Source of the DNA: Scleroderma bovista
Taxonomy: Eukaryota; Basidiomycota; Agaricomycetes; Boletales; Sclerodermataceae
Direction: 5' to 3'
DNA: 64,000 bases
NCBI GenBank assembly: GCA_037178675.1
Contig: JAYMGJ010000017.1
Span: 62,001-126,000, forward strand
The stretch's first letter is position 1, and each line of letters opens with the position of its first letter. The notes below the pieces were generated by a model, which searched no databases, was not told the DNA's origin, and saw only the letters and a program-made list of their open reading frames with translations. Position numbers and translations under genes: made by a program. Positions 36,421-48,739 of this stretch are shown piece by piece.

Positions 36421-36802
36421 CGATTCCAGCGGCAATACCCACACAATTACCTGCACGATTAAATCTAAGATAATGTTTGCCGTGCTTGATGCTGCAAGTC
36501 CTCCACAGGTCATTGTTGATGACAAGACGCAGAACAAGTGGGTGTTCAACCTCGTGTCAGGAGACACATACACGTGAGTCATTCATATCTACTCTGCGAT
36601 TGTGACTGGATGGCTTTCCCTACAGCATTTCTCCCGCAGGTGATGCTGATCATGGTTGGTGCGAACCAGACAAAGCGCCCCTCTGGGTACAGTCTATTCA
36701 TCATTAAGTTGGGCATCATTTCATACCTTGTTCTAGATCTATATTGAGAAGTTGGATCCCAAAAAGCCCCACTGGGAGTTCAAGCTTACCAAAGCGAATT
36801 GA
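36236..36802 (+). CDS. Small possible beta-trefoil protein, paralog 1
   Basis: Predicted 134 residues from four exons: 36236-36343, 36404-36573, 36626-36686 and 36737-36802; all frames join. The second acceptor choice (TTTATCAG) is supported because it yields LKT-KFTI, matching QQT-KFNL in the paralog at 45248. Both paralogs share KWV...VSGDxYTI near residue 90-95, then a loop, and end with a W-x-F/FxxTK pattern. Length, lack of signal peptide and the repeated aromatic pattern suggest a beta-trefoil like mycocypins or I66 inhibitors, but I do not see enough to assign a family. Confidence 0.6.
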
Positions 36803-36999
36803 GTTCATACCTGGAAGAACTGAAGATTATGTGTTTCAAGTGTTTAGAATGTACGATTATCTGTCTGTACAAGCTGGGGTGTTTCTGTTGTTTTTTGTAC
36901 TGTTCGTTTATGTAAAAATCCATCTGTGCCACTCGTCGGATACCCTCAGCGGTATGGCAAGAGAGGATCCACACTGGCTAGTACCAGTGTGGTGCTGCA
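36803..36999. other. 3' flank of paralog 1
   Basis: No further feature seen. Confidence 0.3.
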
Positions 37000-37345
37000 C
37001 AGGGACGAGAAAAGTGCTGGCGCGCTCCCAAAAGGGACGTTCTCGCCCGGCTGGCCTGTGGAAACAGCCTCGAGTGCTGTTGGCTTCGCTGACAAAGAAG
37101 CCTCCTTGTCCCCACCCGCCTTCACCCAGTTTTTCAGACCATCCTTGCGTCGGGTCGCTGCCAGCTCACATGCTTCGCCCTACTCCCCTCGTATGTGGTA
37201 GATGGTAGTTCACCTAAACAGCCCCGGAAGGGCGGCGGTCGGGGTAGCGGTTTAAGCCCCCTGACGAGAGCTTTCGCAGGCTCGAAACCGCACGCCCAAA
37301 CCCGCCCCTTTACCTGTCCCTGTGTGTACTGTACGCGGCCCCAAT
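37000..37345. repeat. Dispersed non-coding repeat R3, copy 1
   Basis: Matches 46430-46655 over the segment from TCACCCAGTTTTTCAGACCATCC through TTTACCTGTCCCTGTGTGTACT, with an 11-12 bp gap near 37215. Highly conserved compared with the other repeats here. It contains a foldable core with arms GCGGTTT and AAACCGC enclosing GAGC/GCTC. SINE-like in size; no pol III boxes recognised with confidence. Confidence 0.65.
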
Positions 37346-37640
37346 CTTAGGAGAGGGGCGTCCGACGGACACGACAAACAGATTTGATCGCCCGGGATAC
37401 CTCTCTTCGCACACAGACTATACACTACCCCCCTTCGGGGGGTAGTCTGGGCAACTATCAAAGCTCAAATGGAAATGTCACCTTTGACCGACCAAATACA
37501 TAGTGCCATTTCGATAACGTCCGGATCTATGTTGTGGTTGGTTGGTTATCGGTGCCAACAAAGAGCAATAAGTTTTATGAATCTTACTTCTTTCCTCTGA
37601 TCTTCACACTCCTATTCCAAGTTATTTCCAAAACATCTAG

Positions 37641-38307
37641 GTATATTTCACTAGGTACAGTGCCCATTTGAGTTGGCACCCAATCAACCACCAATCGTGG
37701 ACCGAACCCCATGCCAAAGACACACCCACTAATGCGAAGAACAGACTTGGGTTCACGATAAACGTCATCAACGAGCTGTTTGTTGAAAATGCAACTGCGA
37801 CCACCATTGATGCGCCACCCAAATTCAACGAGTGGGAACTCAGTGGTGTCACAAAGGCAGCTAGCGTACGTCTCCCTGGCTCAGGATATGTATTCAAGTA
37901 TGAGATTGTTGTCTCCCATTAGGTGCACGTAAAAGATCCCCGTGTCAAGGAAAGCGCCTTTAGCATGGAATGTGAGGCAAGTCGCTTACCTTTCACAAAT
38001 GGTAGCAATGATGGGGTGACGCTCTCCTCAGCTCTTCCAATCTATCGATATCACCCATCCTGTGACCGGAAAATACACTGCAACGTTGATACTGGCCCGT
38101 GTCAAATACATACACGTCCGTAAGGACGTGCTCAATGAACGCGGGATGGTCGATATTACCAAGTTCAAGCCTCTCACTCGGTTGGGGGATATCACCTTTG
38201 GAAGGATGGGCGACGTGTTTAGGCTGCCTAGTCCTGTATGGGCAAAGGATGGCGATAAAGTTAGGCAAGCCTTGCAAACAAATATACCTATGCCCAGCAA
38301 AGGATAG
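37641..38307 (+). pseudogene. Flavin-reductase-like protein, 5'-truncated relic
   Basis: Successive open segments carry family features of the flavin-reductase-like (FMN-binding split-barrel) proteins: NRLGFTINVINELFVENA, then KESAFSMECE, then TGKYTATLILARVKYIHVR and the C-terminal LNERGMVDI...LTRLGDITFGR. Order and spacing fit the C-terminal two thirds of the family. The N-terminal part that normally starts the FMN-binding barrel is absent, and I could not find donor and acceptor pairs that join all pieces cleanly. Best read as a truncated gene copy. The R1 repeat copy 2 begins shortly after it. Confidence 0.65.
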
Positions 38308-38529
38308 GGTGAGGCGGAGGAGAGATAACCCGTATACCTGCACAGATCACATATTACGACTCATTGACCAAGGATTTGGTCATCAATACTTGTTGGATGT
38401 TACTATACTTACATGGGGCCATGTTATGGAAGGCTCTGAGGCGTTTGAATACATCGTAATTTGGTTCCCTCTCCGCCGCATGGCGCATGGTCGCGATCAT
38501 TTGTGCTGTTCAGTGAACATGTTATACTG

Positions 38530-39170
38530 CGCAAATGACGCTGGCTGCACAGATTGGTCCAATCGACCAGACAAATATTGCCAGAATGGCAGGTTAACCG
38601 AAGAGATAAAAACAACCATCTGTTCCATGCCACTATGGCCCTTGTGCAGAACGCGTACATAGTATTATGTAGACCACTTTTCTGCCGATGTCCATGAAGT
38701 TCGCAACAGGCCTATTCGGATGCCAACGAAGATAATCATAAATGACTTTAGAATATCAATTTCCAGTTGTGATGGCAGTCCATCTTTTCGATACAGAAAG
38801 TGCCAGCGACAACTTTAGACCTGGGGTAAGGGAGTTGGAAGCGAATAAGTTGTATTTGATGAGCCGCAGTTGATACATAACAGTCACCTTGTAACGAATG
38901 TAAACCAGATGTGGCCCTGCTACATACATACCAGAAAGGGCCTTGAGCCAGAATAGTGGGCAGCCGAGCAATCATGTGCAGCCAAAGTCCTCGGAAAGCT
39001 TCGTCATATTTGGTGCTTGTGAACTTCATGAAAGGTGGGATCTCATCAAACCTTGCCAATCTAAGCGAGTAATTTAAATAGAGTTGGAGCAGTATGTGGA
39101 TAGGCCGCAATATGCCATCATCGAGCCAAGTTGGACCTGGCACCAGATATGGGCGTGGACAAGTGGGCTA
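38530..39170 (-). repeat. Dispersed repeat family R1, copy 2 with flank
   Basis: The part 38730-39170 matches 11490-12070 and 55080-55770; the flank 38530-38690 also matches 54905-55080 (shared GGTTAACCGAAGAGATAAAA). The translated minus strand again contains SLRLARFDE-like peptide. The family is unrecognised and broken. Confidence 0.65.
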
Positions 39171-41899
39171 CTCGGGGATCAGGGTAGTTGATTAATAGTG
39201 TGGGTAAATTGGAGGGGGCGCTGCCATTGACTCGTGAGTCCTCTGGCAATGTATCCGAAATTGATAACTTGACATACTTACGTATGTGAAGTTGAGGCGA
39301 CCTAAACAGTTCTGCGGAGAGCAGCGATAATGTTCGCCTGTCACAATCGAAGTGCTAGTCTCTCCGGCAGTTGACCTGGGCTTCTTGTAGCTTTTCCTTG
39401 TGCTTCGATGAATTTAGTATCCAAGTCCTATCCGCCGACGGCCTTCCGGCAGAAGTCGAGCTATTATTTCTGGCGACAAGCACTTCGTCGTCCTTACCAT
39501 ACATAGGTTGCTTAACTGCACTGTCGAATAGGAGGCCTTGCAACACTTGCCGCTTGACTCTGACCCCAGAAGGAAGAAAAATATACGTCGGAATACCTCC
39601 GTTGCACTTCGAGTGACTGGCAAAAATCAGAAAAGCGTGTGAGCTCGGTTTCCATCGAGTCGTGCAAATCATGTGATTGGGGGAAAACGTTCGATTTCAG
39701 CAGGACAATTGTCAAAGACATTGGCAAGCGGAGTCGAGTCTGAGATCCCAATGAATTTTGAGTAAATAAAAGGAACACGTCCTTGGACTCACTGATTAGC
39801 CTAAGAGAGACAATGCATGAATTAAACGTAGGATGTGAATGTCTCTGTACACATCAAGCTTGATGCTTAAAGGTCAAATGCATTGAACAGAAGCTCTGCC
39901 GACGCAGGAAATGATTGTACACATACTCATCAATTTTGAAATATCGTGTACAAGTTCGTGAGTGAGTTTAGAGCATTTTCGTGTGTGGAAGTTTACACGA
40001 GACGGAGCGATAGTTTTTCATCGAGTCTTCGGTCTGTCTAGGGGAGACTAGAATGCCCTAGTGTTCGCGTGCCTTTTGAGTCTGATCCGATATGTTGAAT
40101 GCACCTGTTCATTTGAGTGGGTACATAACGCTGCGTTGTGCAAAGAGATGTCGCCCTCTTGTTGGGGACAGGTAACGGAAGCGAAAAAAGACGGATATGT
40201 CTGGGCGTATTGCGTAGCAGTCTATTCTGTTAAGCATGGCAAGGACTTCAAATGACATATGCGAAAACAGTGCTTATGCATACCGTTGACACCCCCTTCA
40301 CTCTCCTTCTCTTCTCGAGCTTTGCATTCAAGTCCTTCTATACCCTCCAAAAGTCTCCTGCGTGAGCGATATCGCCTTATCCTTTACACATCCACATTCC
40401 TCTTTGTAGGGTGTCTACATAGCATGCAAGGAGATTTATTTCGTGTCGAATGTGAGCTGTGCAGGTTGAGCAGAGCGTTGAAAAGAGGGTATAAAAGGAG
40501 TATGGAATGGGCATGGGCGTCGGTTGTACTCTGTATTACTTTGTAATGTTGTAGTGTGCATAATTGATAAAAATGCTTGCCCTTGCGTGCATTAGTATGA
40601 CTGAGTGCAGGGAAGAATGCAAGTACTCACTTATTGGTCCCTTGCATTGCTTATCTCTCTTGTGATTAGCCATCCGACAGAACCGAGATTGGGCTCGCTG
40701 CAGGAATAGATGATGTACCACGAATCACGAACGCGCAGATAGGTTCGGATGCAGCGGCTTGGCAGCGGCTGGCCTAGTTTTATGCTTACTCAGCGGATTC
40801 TCTTGCTCTCCGCGATGGCATCCGAGATGCGTCCCGCGCTGACTCTGCCAAGGAATAAGCATTGGGTTGTGGGTCCCTTATGTTAATCTGACGAGCCGTG
40901 ATCGCTGACGACCCTCTTCTTTCAAGTGCTTTCTTGACAAGTCATCGACGGTCACTAGCACTGCTGTGGCAATCTGCGACAGATGTCATCGGACACTCAT
41001 AACTCCATCCGCTGCGCCTTGTATCTTTACCTGATGGCCCATTTACAAGATCCTACGCAGAAGGAATCCATATGGATTGAAAATAAGATCTAGTCCGCAT
41101 ATGCGTGAAGTGCCGGTCGTGTCAAAGCATTCCATCCACTTCTCCGTCTCATTGTTCAGACAAGCTACCAGCATGCCATTTGGTGGCAGAGGGGTATTGA
41201 CGACCCTCTCAATTCTCAAAGTTAGTCTACTCACCACCGTATAGGGTCAACTACTGACCTGCGCTTCTGACACCATCTTGCAGCATTGGGTTAATTAAGC
41301 ATCTACTCGCTTATCCCACTCACGCTCGATATCCCGAGCTGGAACTTGATTGCTATGGATTCGCACAACATGGCTTGGACAAGCAAACCGCTCTCTTGGT
41401 ATCCTCCCTGATCAACCGCATGGCCGCCTCGGGAAAGCCTCTCTGTATACACCCGGGATACAGAGAACAGCACATGAGCAAAGCAAGGTTTGTCACCTTT
41501 CATCTTTTAGTTTCTTATAGCCTACAACATAGGTCGAAAGCATTGAAATTGTGATCGTGCCATATTGTCGGTCAAAGGTCCTGATATTTCTCGTCAGTTG
41601 AATGTTGCCCACGAGTATAAGAAAACATGTGGCACAAAAAAAAATTCCTTGATGGCAATACACTTTTAATCGTCTTGAAGACGTAAGAAACATCCCTAAA
41701 AGATTTATTGACAACCATTACAGCATCCTAATTGTTCTCGATGTTCAAAGTATGACGTCCCCTTTTGGTGCGGTCAACAGCTGGATTACCAGTACTTGAA
41801 CTGAGTCATGGGGACTAGTGCGGGTGAAGTAGGGTCTGACGTCATGAATGGAGTGACCGATATTCTACCAGTATCATTATGTTTAAAGAGAAGGCCATG
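39171..41899. other. Long region without a recognised gene
   Basis: About 2.7 kb. Several reading frames of 60-105 codons occur, but none shows a known motif, a consistent splice structure or a paralog in this window. I see no RNA gene and no transposon ends. Confidence 0.35.
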
Positions 41900-41949
41900 G
41901 GTGTTTGGATATGTATGTGAGTTGAAAACCCCTGGGAGGCAAATGGGTA

Positions 41950-42251
41950 ACACCTGATTTGTCAATATGCAGGTTTGGGTGGGAAGGGGTTTCAAAATAA
42001 AATAACAAACTTTGTCCCAGATTTATCTGTGTAGGGAATTGTGTACTAGGTCTCGACATTAAAATCGTATCAGATGTTGAATTTCTGATGAAATAATCAT
42101 TGGCCCACTTCGTCAGAATCAGTCGGAAGCCAACGGTTACAAAATCTACTGTTTTAGTGCCATTGACTACAACATGAGATGGATCAACGTCAATGCATGT
42201 GCCGGTGGTCGATATATAGTCATCACCTTTGCTTGCGAAGATGTTGGACAT
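41950..42251 (-). pseudogene. Small possible beta-trefoil protein, paralog 2, broken
   Basis: Exon 1 starts at 42251 and parallels paralog 1 (same length class, DDYIS and VVVNGTKT). The intron is conserved, but exon 2 meets an in-frame TGA after KFNI. Downstream sequence is still alignable in DNA but not as a frame. It lies in the right arm of the inverted repeat. Confidence 0.65.
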
Positions 42252-43490
42252 GATCAAAACAATGCATTGAGAATTGATTCCCAAAACTGATCGTCCGTTT
42301 ATCTTCTGACTGGGGTTTTGACGATGGCTATTTCATCAGCATCCCGGCCATAAATGATTAAGTTTACGCCCAAGTGGAATCCGAAATACAATATGATGTG
42401 GCCTGTTCGGTTCATTCTGAAATTGAAATTTCTGTCGCATATGGCATAGGATTTGGGGGCACGTTCGAAAGATCTTGAATTCCACAAGGGGCCCGGGACG
42501 AACATGCGACACACCGATCTGGGGTAAAGATAATAATCATTACGGGCACTCAGAGACTCTGACCTTAGAGGTTGATAAGCACCGTTGCTATTTGAGGTAG
42601 GGGCCTTCTACCAGCTTCCACCCCAGCAGCGAAGCATGTGCGGCTGCACCGGCGCTGGCTCCATTGCAACTCATTGCAGTTCACTTTGGAAATGTACATA
42701 GCCATTTTGATGCCACCCGAAATGAAACCTCATGCTGTGCTGCAGCGTCTCTCCTCCGTGGTTCAAACGCCAAGTCTACAAGGAATTATATAGGGACTTG
42801 TCAGATACAACCACAAATTCACTCACCAGGACATCGTCGCGTGCGTAAGGAGTAGGTTGAGTTGTAGTATTTGATCGAGAACAACATAATCACGCCAGAG
42901 TTTTGTTGAAGGCGACATTTTTCGTGAGCTGTTACCCTCTGATGGGTACGTCCTTGAATATCCAAACCTTGCAAGAATATAGACCGGTTATGTCCTTGAA
43001 TAGGAATACACCATTGACATGGTCTCCAAAACAATATGTAAGTGAGGTGTGACGACAGGTAAACCTATAGAAGGCTAGAAGAGTGAGCGTTAACGGAGAG
43101 CAACGAGAAAGCCTTGCGTGATGACCATCAGACGCCCGGGTAATATGCCAAATCATTCTCACATTGCAATTGGCTCGAAGTCGTGAACACACTTCGGTTC
43201 CACCACATTGCAGCTGTAATGGAAGTCAGTCCAATCATATACGTAGATATGAATATGATTTTACACGTGCCAAGGGGACTGAACCTTACTGGCAGAACTG
43301 TGTGGTGAGAACCGCAACACCTTTTTGTTCGCCGCGTGCCTCATCTTGTGAACGAATAGCAGTAAGTGTGTGCAGGAAGCGAGAAACCTTCGTGTTCAAC
43401 GGAGGTCGTCGTCTAGATGTCCGTGTTCCCGATCATCTAGTAACAATTGTTCAGAAACAACTAGCATATCAGAAAGAGGAAACACAAAAG
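42060..43490 (-). repeat. Right arm of about 1.4 kb inverted repeat
   Basis: Reverse complement of about 35020-36420, including the broken paralog 2, its promoter and the unrecognised upstream relic. The arms are separated by about 5.6 kb. Confidence 0.7.
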
Positions 43491-45247
43491 TTTTTCCTCT
43501 GCTGGCCCCTTTGTGGTTAGAATTACATCACCGGCCGAAGGCTGATAGGCTGAAGCTGTGTTACTGATCTCCCCAGATCAGCGTTCCGCCCTCAAGTAGG
43601 GCTCCTGTTCAACGGCCGTTCTCTCTTGTTGCTTGTACAGATAAGTCGGTAAATGCAGTGAAAAATAGAGGGATGCTGCAGGAGTTCTGGACGCTGGTGC
43701 TGCCACACGCCAACTGAACATCATCCAGCCGGTAACTCATCCAGGATGATTTCATATCAGCACCAGCGATGATCACTTCCAGGCCCATCCATGTGCATAG
43801 ATTGAACCCTCACAAACCGGACATTCAACTTGGCACATCTATCACGGGTCACCACACCTCCAGCCCGGTAGGTTACCAAGGGCTCATTCACTTCACCAGT
43901 CCAATCGTATCTGGGCCCACATAGATGATAGAACCCGTTAATCCTCTCCTTTCCCAAGTTGCACACTTCACGTTAGTCATTCACTCTCGTATCTACATTT
44001 CTCGCAAAATCTGAAACAGACTTCACCACACATTCATGATAGTATGGTTTCAATACTTGCCTTTCCTCTTACAAACTCACATTTTCTCCTCCATCCGTTA
44101 CTCTTCCCACTCACAGCAATGACACTGATAAATGGATCCGCTCTACTTGTCCGCCGTCAACAGCCCAGCGACTATAACGGATGATGTGACCTTCATGTCG
44201 CTTTTCATTTTCGTAAGTATCTTGCAGCTGACATCTAACTTACACATTGCATTATATTCCCTATTCTTTTTCCACATGTAGTAACAACACCCCGTTAATC
44301 ATATGAACACAGTTGGTCTTTGGCGGACCCCCCCGCCGCATGAACTGCGTGCTTAATCGGGAAGTCGCAGTGATTCTAGGAATGCGGTCATGGTCATATG
44401 CATGCTGCTGGGTCGAATAGCCGAAGCTGCAGTGGTTGTTTGAACTTTTTCAATGGCTAACCACGAATGGGGCATCATGATCTCACTCGGAGATACGGCC
44501 ATTCCGATTTTTCCTCGAGCGCTGTTGAATGGGTCATTATGTGGCATGGGCGTATGGCGTCTGTTTGAACCTTGTCATTTCTATTCAGAGTTGACATTCA
44601 AACGAGATCGGCCCAAAGTGGGGCTCCTCTGGATTGGAGGTATGTCCATTCTACCTCCTTATAGATCTGTATTCTGTCCTGAAAAAAAATATCCGTCGCA
44701 AGCCACCAATTCGCATTACCATCCGGGCATTAAGATTGGTTACCAAATAAGAGGGACGCCATCGAAATTGGTTAATTCTTGCCCATGAAGCTGTAAACCA
44801 ACAGCATCACTGATCAGCTATATTTGCGCTTTAATGTAGGATTGGCATGAAAACTACCCAGTTGGGATAACCATGACTCGGTCAGAATCAATTTTTAGGG
44901 CCAGGTTCTTCAATGGTCATAATCCCTTTACTCCAAATCCATGTATGCACGTTGCTTGAATGGCATTACGACGTAGGTGCCTCAAATATTCTTATGCCAT
45001 AAGTGAGTATGAAAATTCCGATGGAACCAACAGCCAGAATGTGGGATTCACCTTGGGCGTAAACTTAAACATTCATGGCCAGCAGGCAATGCAAGAAAAT
45101 GGGTGTTCTTTGGAACAGAAAACGAAGTGGTATGGATGACTTGATGAGCAGCCATTGTCGAAGCGCCTGTTCAGAGGATAAAGGACGGTCAGTTCTGCAG
45201 GACGCTCTCAGAGTCGACACTCTTCAACACTGCGCATAGCTTTCATC
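43491..45247. other. Intergenic, nothing certain; promoter-like block at the end
   Basis: No recognised gene between 43491 and 44990. The segment 44990-45247 upstream of paralog 3 resembles the upstream of paralogs 1 and 2 (GGGCGTAAACTTAA, then a GATAAA-type element followed by GGAC about 70 bp before the start), so the promoter was duplicated with the genes. Confidence 0.45.
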
Positions 45248-45821
45248 ATGGGCTGCGAGGGACTTCCCGACACCGGTTCTTACTATATCAAGACCGACGG
45301 CTTGTATGTTGGCTATCAGGTAGTTGGCAAGGACACTAATATTGTGGTGAACAACCAGCAAACCGTAGGTTTTTCCACTTCTCCGATATACTTTATAATG
45401 ATGTGAGATGTGTCTCCAGAAGTTTAACTTGAAATGGATCCAGAGCAATCCTTGCACCTACGAGATTAGTTGCGATAAAGGCCCTGTTGGCCATGATCAA
45501 GAATGGGTTAAAATCACCAGTCAGGCTCAGAAATGGGTACTCAAGCAGGTATCTGGCGACATGTACACGTGAGTCATTGACATCTACTGTTTGATTATTG
45601 CTGATGTGGGCTCCTCTATTATAGCATTGGGCTGGGAGATAAACTTTGGACTGATCCAGGTCTAGGAGGCACTGCTAACCGCCAGGTAAGAGTTGTTCAT
45701 CATCGTTGGGATGTTGTTGTTTCTTACCTTATTCTAGGTCGAACTTCAACCGCCATGCCCCATGAAAGATGGCAACTACTGGCAGCGATTCCATATCACT
45801 AAGGTTTCTAGTAGGAAGTAA
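45248..45821 (+). CDS. Small possible beta-trefoil protein, paralog 3
   Basis: Predicted 136 residues from four exons: 45248-45364, 45420-45568, 45625-45685 and 45738-45821, with GT-AG introns at the same places and phases as paralog 1. Contains GSYYIKTDGLYVGYQ near the start, KWVLKQVSGDMYTIG in the middle and YWQRFHITKV at the end. Six cysteines, unlike paralog 1 which has two. Conservation of exon lengths against strongly diverged protein sequence argues for a real and evolving family. Function unassigned; a protease-inhibitor or lectin-like trefoil is possible. Confidence 0.65.
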
Positions 45822-46429
45822 TTCCACGCAAGGAAGAACCATGTGCTCGCGTCTGAAATGTATGATAGTGCAGTGTGATGTATGGGCTGATGTACTTGTT
45901 TTTGTCGCTTGTTGTTACTATTTGCTTGAAAACCCTGATATGATATCAATGACATCTGCGATACCAGTTGTGAATTACAGAAAGTATAGCAGGCGAGTTA
46001 TAGGTAGGGTAGCTGATTCTTGGACCAGTCGGGCAGGAGCACGACACCACGACCTTGCTTCAAGTGTTTTGAAAATTTCCTAAGCGCGTAGTACCCCTTG
46101 CGACGACCATTGGGGAGTGCGATAGCCGTAGTTAGACATGGGTGGCGAGAGATGGGCATGACCTGCACACACGACAACTTGGGCTTACTTCGAGTCAGAA
46201 GTTCAGTGTTCATTCGTTTCATCAATAAAAATAGAATGCTTTCCCTTGCTTGTGCTGCCATTGTTGTCGTCGTATGCACTTGAATCATCTGCCGATTTGT
46301 CCTTCTTAGGGAGTGGGTGTCGGCGAAACGAATCAGTTCGGAATGCCGGACAACTGTTGACGTGATTCTCCTGGATGAACGAGGGTGACCGCGGAGTGCC
46401 GCACCTTGCCAGCCTTGAGTACTGAGTAC
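45822..46429. other. Intergenic, nothing recognised
   Basis: No gene, RNA or repeat identified. Confidence 0.35.
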
Positions 46430-46655
46430 TTGAGTGCTGTCCCCGCTTTCACCCAGTTTTTCAGACCATCCTTGTGTCGGGTCGCTGCCAGCTCACATGC
46501 TTCGGCTTACTCCCCTCGTATGTGGTAGATGGTAGTTCACTGCAAGGGCGGCGGTCGGGGTAGCGGTTTAAGCCCCCTGACGAGAGCTTTCGCAGGCTCG
46601 AAACCGCACACCCTAACCCGCCCCTTTACCTGTCCCTGTGTGTACTATATCTCGA
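46430..46655. repeat. Dispersed non-coding repeat R3, copy 2
   Basis: Second copy of the repeat at 37000-37345, very similar, with the same foldable core at about 46560-46610. Confidence 0.65.
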
Positions 46656-48739
46656 CCAAGTTCAAATGCTCGACCATGCCCATTGCCCAACTACTGCCTG
46701 CACACCCCGAGGGCCAATGACTGCCTGATCCACGGAAATCCCTATACATTTGTACACAAAACCCCCTCATCCTCAATCGCCGTTGTGCCTCCTGAATCTT
46801 GCATATTCTTTCTACTTCTTGTTGCCGGCTCTTGAGCATCAGTTCAGCGGCGGCCCTCTCCTTGCAGCCCTTTCTTCCTGGGCCCTGGCGCCTCCTCGCC
46901 TCAGCAGCCTGTCTCTCAAACCCGGCAGCCTCCCTCCTCTCCTCTCCCTCTTCCCTTCTCCTCAGCTCGGTAGCAGCTCTATCCCTAGTGGTCCTTACCC
47001 GGGCCTCTCTCGCTTCCTCACCTCCGCGGGCCGTCTCTCTATCCCTGCGAACCTTACTCTCCCTTCCTCAATCCGGCGCCTCGTTTTCTCTAATGTACGA
47101 GCAAACGTTTCTGCTCGACGCCCTTCCTTGCTGCGCGCTTCAGCTCTTCAAGGCGCCGCTCCTCCTCCATTGCACGCCGTCTACGCTCTTCCTCCGTAGC
47201 TTTGTCAGCTTGCAGTTGGTCCCATAGAGACCCCTCTATCGCGTGGGCACGCGCAAAAATTTGCATTGCTAGTATTGTTATTGAAAGTAGGTATCGTTAC
47301 AGTATTCTGGTTCTTGTGCGCTACCTCTCTTTGTCTCTGTCTCCTGCTGTGAGGATTCGTGTCGGACTGCAATGGTGCCGACTAGGACGCTTCCAGGCTA
47401 GACGGCTGCTTCTTGTTGCGAGACCTAAGTGGCTTCTGTCGAGCGTTCTGAGCATGAGGAGGTTTGGGCCCACGATCTATCGACGAATCTGGCGGTTGTT
47501 GTGGAGGCGGTGGGAGTGACTTCAGCCCTTGGTTCGCTGAGCTCGAACCCGAAGATGGATGCGGAGGAGTGGCGGAATCGCTGGAGCTGCCTATGGTGAG
47601 CACACTCAACCGTCCTCGCTGGGCTTCCCAAGTGGGCTTCAGAATTGTGATGGCCTCGGAAATGGTCAGTGATGCAGACTGGCCAGGGTTGTTGGCTGCA
47701 TTGGAGAATACCCGCTGGACCATTCTGTTTCCGATTGTTTTCATGTCGCGTGCATTGCCCCATGGCGACAGTCGGGACATGCGCTCAATGATGCTTTTCA
47801 TTTCTGCATATTCGGCTAAGGATGTATCTTTCAGCTCGGCGATGGTGATTAAAGGACATGTTTTGGAACATAATTTCCTCCGCAAAGCGACTCGATAGAC
47901 CGGGATTGACACTGAGAAGTGAATTCATCTCGCGTTCGTATCCAGCCAAGATAATGATGAGTTTGTTCATGAACCGTTCTTGTGTCATCAAGCTGACAAT
48001 CTCGTCCATGGCTTCCTTTGCGAAGCGACCCTCGCTCAGGCGATATGAGAACCCCATATCATAGTAGACTTGGCCAAGCTTCCTCGCATTGCTTGTCTTT
48101 CTGGTACCTATTCGATATCTCTCCATGTATGCATTTCAGTCTAACCCAGACTCGAGCCACTTGCCAGGCGGTCCCTTGAAAATGAAGTTACTCGGTATCT
48201 GTGTCCGCATGTCTAGTCCCTGAGCCTTCGCGACCTTCTGGTATTCTCCTAACTTCTTAATCATGTTGTCACACCCAACCACGTCGTCGGAAAATGTTTT
48301 CAAGTCGGCAGAAGCATTCTCGCCATGCTTATAGTCGGGATCGAAGTCTTGAGGCTCAAAAGTTACTCGTGCCCTTTGCGCCAGCGGAATGGACACCATG
48401 CATTTTTGATACTGAGCTTTGGCCAGACCTAGCATGTTCTCCACTTCCCCTACGTCCCCGAAATTAGGTCGGTTTTCGTGCGACCGAGAAGTTCTCGTGC
48501 TACAAATATTCTTGGCATCATCAGTAGCAGAGAGGACCTGATCTTTGAGCGTGTGGTCTAGAATCTGCATGAATTGCAGTTCAGTGAAGCCCTCGAATTT
48601 GAATGCATTCCCTATTGCGAAATGGCGAGCTAATCCAGGGTTGACGTTCTTCCAGCTTCCGGCTAATGTATCCTAGTAAAAGTACACATCTATCCTCTCC
48701 ATGGACAATTTGAGTTTCAGCAACAATGGTGTCAATGAC
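46645..48739 (-). pseudogene. CbbX/SpoVK-type AAA+ ATPase, decayed 3' part
   Basis: From 48739 downwards the minus strand reads as the end of one AAA+ domain (CVLLLGY, then NPGLARHFAIGNAFKFEGF after a frame change), a linker, a second AAA+ domain start (IPSNFIFKGPPG), then FAKEAMDEIVSLMTQERFMNKLIIILAGYEREMNSLLSVNPGLSSRF (shown here as regions 48020-47880), a WGNARDMKTI stretch, a Pro-rich linker and a charged coiled coil ending near 46645. In the family this is a very large protein with two or three AAA+ domains. Defects: Walker A reads GPPGTRKT with Arg for the invariant Gly, the Walker B segment is deleted (YYDMGF runs straight into YRLSEG), a frameshift follows FQNMS, and the coiled coil has stops. 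The 5' half is missing. Confidence 0.75.

Noticed and set aside
37255..37310. Hammerhead-ribozyme-like core (CTGACGAG...GAGC/GCTC...CGAAAC) in repeat R3, also at about 46565-46615.
   Set aside because: The core words and a stem III (GCGGT/ACCGC) are present, but only eight nucleotides lie where stem I must form and they cannot pair, so a functional fold is not supported.
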